Assembly: GCA_937924895.1 (NCBI GenBank)
Contig: CALEYP010000050.1
Coordinates: forward strand, 17,162-81,161
From: an uncultured Alphaproteobacteria bacterium
GTDB taxonomy: Bacteria; Pseudomonadota; Alphaproteobacteria; Puniceispirillales; Puniceispirillaceae
Reading direction: 5' to 3'
DNA: 64,000 nucleotides
In this document: piece after piece, positions 63,836 to 64,000 of the stretch
How positions within the stretch are numbered: position 1 is the stretch's first letter
How the letters are laid out: every line of letters starts with the position of its first letter
Position numbers and translations under genes: made by a program
Notes under the pieces: generated by a model
Seen by the model: only the letters and a program-made list of their open reading frames with translations
What the model was told of the DNA's origin: nothing
Databases searched by the model: none

Positions 63836-63928
63836 ATGTTGGTGAAAACTAACGGAGAGGCTAACCTTTTGTTTGTTTCTGCGGTGACGCGTCATTTACC
63901 GTTTTATGCGCATAACAGGATAATATGA
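63836..63928 (+). CDS. Candidate 30-codon leader ORF overlapping the ilvB start
   Basis: The frame starts at ATG 63836 and stops at TGA 63926-63928, overlapping the first ilvB ATG (63925) and meeting the second (63928) in TGATG. It begins MLVKTNGEANLLFV and nine of its 30 residues are Leu, Val or Ile. It could be a regulatory leader peptide or simply a chance frame; an AAGG lies 11 bases upstream of its ATG, a weak ribosome site. Confidence 0.3.
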   Translation: MLVKTNGEANLLFVSAVTRHLPFYAHNRII

Positions 63929-64000
63929 TGTCAGACACAGCAGATATCACAACAGAACACCAAATGATGCCTGGGGCAGAGTTGCTGTTGAAGGTGCTTG
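63925..64000 (+). CDS. ilvB: Acetolactate synthase large subunit, 5' end (partial)
   Basis: The gene runs off the right edge. The visible residues read MMSDTADITTEHQMMPGAEL and then LLKVL, which resembles the start of IlvB (a short tail then GAEL-x-x-KxL, the first helix of the ThDP domain). AGGA lies just before the start; either of two adjacent ATGs (63925 or 63928) could be used. The order miaA then ilvB is common in alphaproteobacteria and supports the call. The catalytic residues are outside the window. Confidence 0.7.
   Translation, partial: MMSDTADITTEHQMMPGAELLLKVL

Noticed and set aside
1..64000. tRNA, rRNA, CRISPR, prophage, integron or insertion sequences
   Set aside because: I looked in the intergenic regions and found no cloverleaf-like segments, regular spacer repeats, transposases or integrases. 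A tRNA scan would be needed to exclude a missed tRNA.

Overview
The window reads as the chromosome of a free-living, probably marine alphaproteobacterium. The strongest evidence is a circularly permuted two-piece tmRNA gene with tag ANDNTAPVAVAA, the alpha-type SspB adaptor, a 41-residue L36 protein, and the order hflK-hflC-degP, serB, miaA, ilvB. GC looks close to 50 percent by eye, intergenic gaps are short, many convergent genes overlap at their 3' ends, and substrates such as glycolate, sulfoacetaldehyde and methylated amines are represented. This fits the SAR116 (Puniceispirillales) lineage, but that placement is inference. I saw no tRNA, rRNA, insertion sequence, prophage or CRISPR array.

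Layout. 1-9.3 kb: a minus-strand surface module. It holds a 2843-codon filamentous-haemagglutinin-like exoprotein (haemagglutinin domain, 12 FG-GAP-like repeats, 12 YDG/MBG repeats), an IalB-family secreted protein and the 5' end of a third exported protein that may be the TpsB transporter. 9.5-15.4 kb: DUF3291 protein, DMT transporter, YadGH-type ABC exporter, AzlCD pair, tautomerase and aldehyde dehydrogenase. 15.5-22.7 kb: rhodanese, MttB-family methyltransferase with a glutamine amidotransferase, an AAC(6')-like acetyltransferase with an MFS transporter, a glyoxalase I/II pair and a histone-deacetylase-like amidohydrolase. 22.8-30.8 kb: htpG behind a sigma-32-like promoter, an acetolactate-synthase-like ThDP enzyme, a methylmalonyl-CoA mutase interrupted by one in-frame TAA, and sulfoacetaldehyde acetyltransferase (xsc). 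30.8-43.9 kb: mixed metabolism and transport, including a 10-TM metal exporter, fpr, hydroxyacid enzymes, yciB, phhB, a TauE-type exporter and a second AzlCD pair. 44-54.6 kb: pgk, msrA, divergent pxpA/pxpBC (5-oxoprolinase), rpmJ, glcDEF (glycolate oxidase) and class I fumarase. 54.6-64 kb: sspB beside ssrA, thyA-folA, mrp, hflKC, degP, serB, miaA and the start of ilvB.

How the genes connect. Glycolate oxidase, an FMN hydroxyacid oxidase, a D-2-hydroxyacid dehydrogenase and fumarase point to use of small organic acids. Xsc would turn sulfoacetaldehyde into acetyl phosphate and sulfite, but no other taurine gene lies close by. Protein quality control is concentrated in the last 10 kb and in htpG: tmRNA, its ClpXP adaptor SspB, HflKC and DegP. 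The observations most worth follow-up are the hybrid exoprotein cluster, the interrupted mutase, the ssrA-sspB linkage, perfect palindromes in the pxp and glc promoter regions, and a small ORF overlapping the ilvB start.
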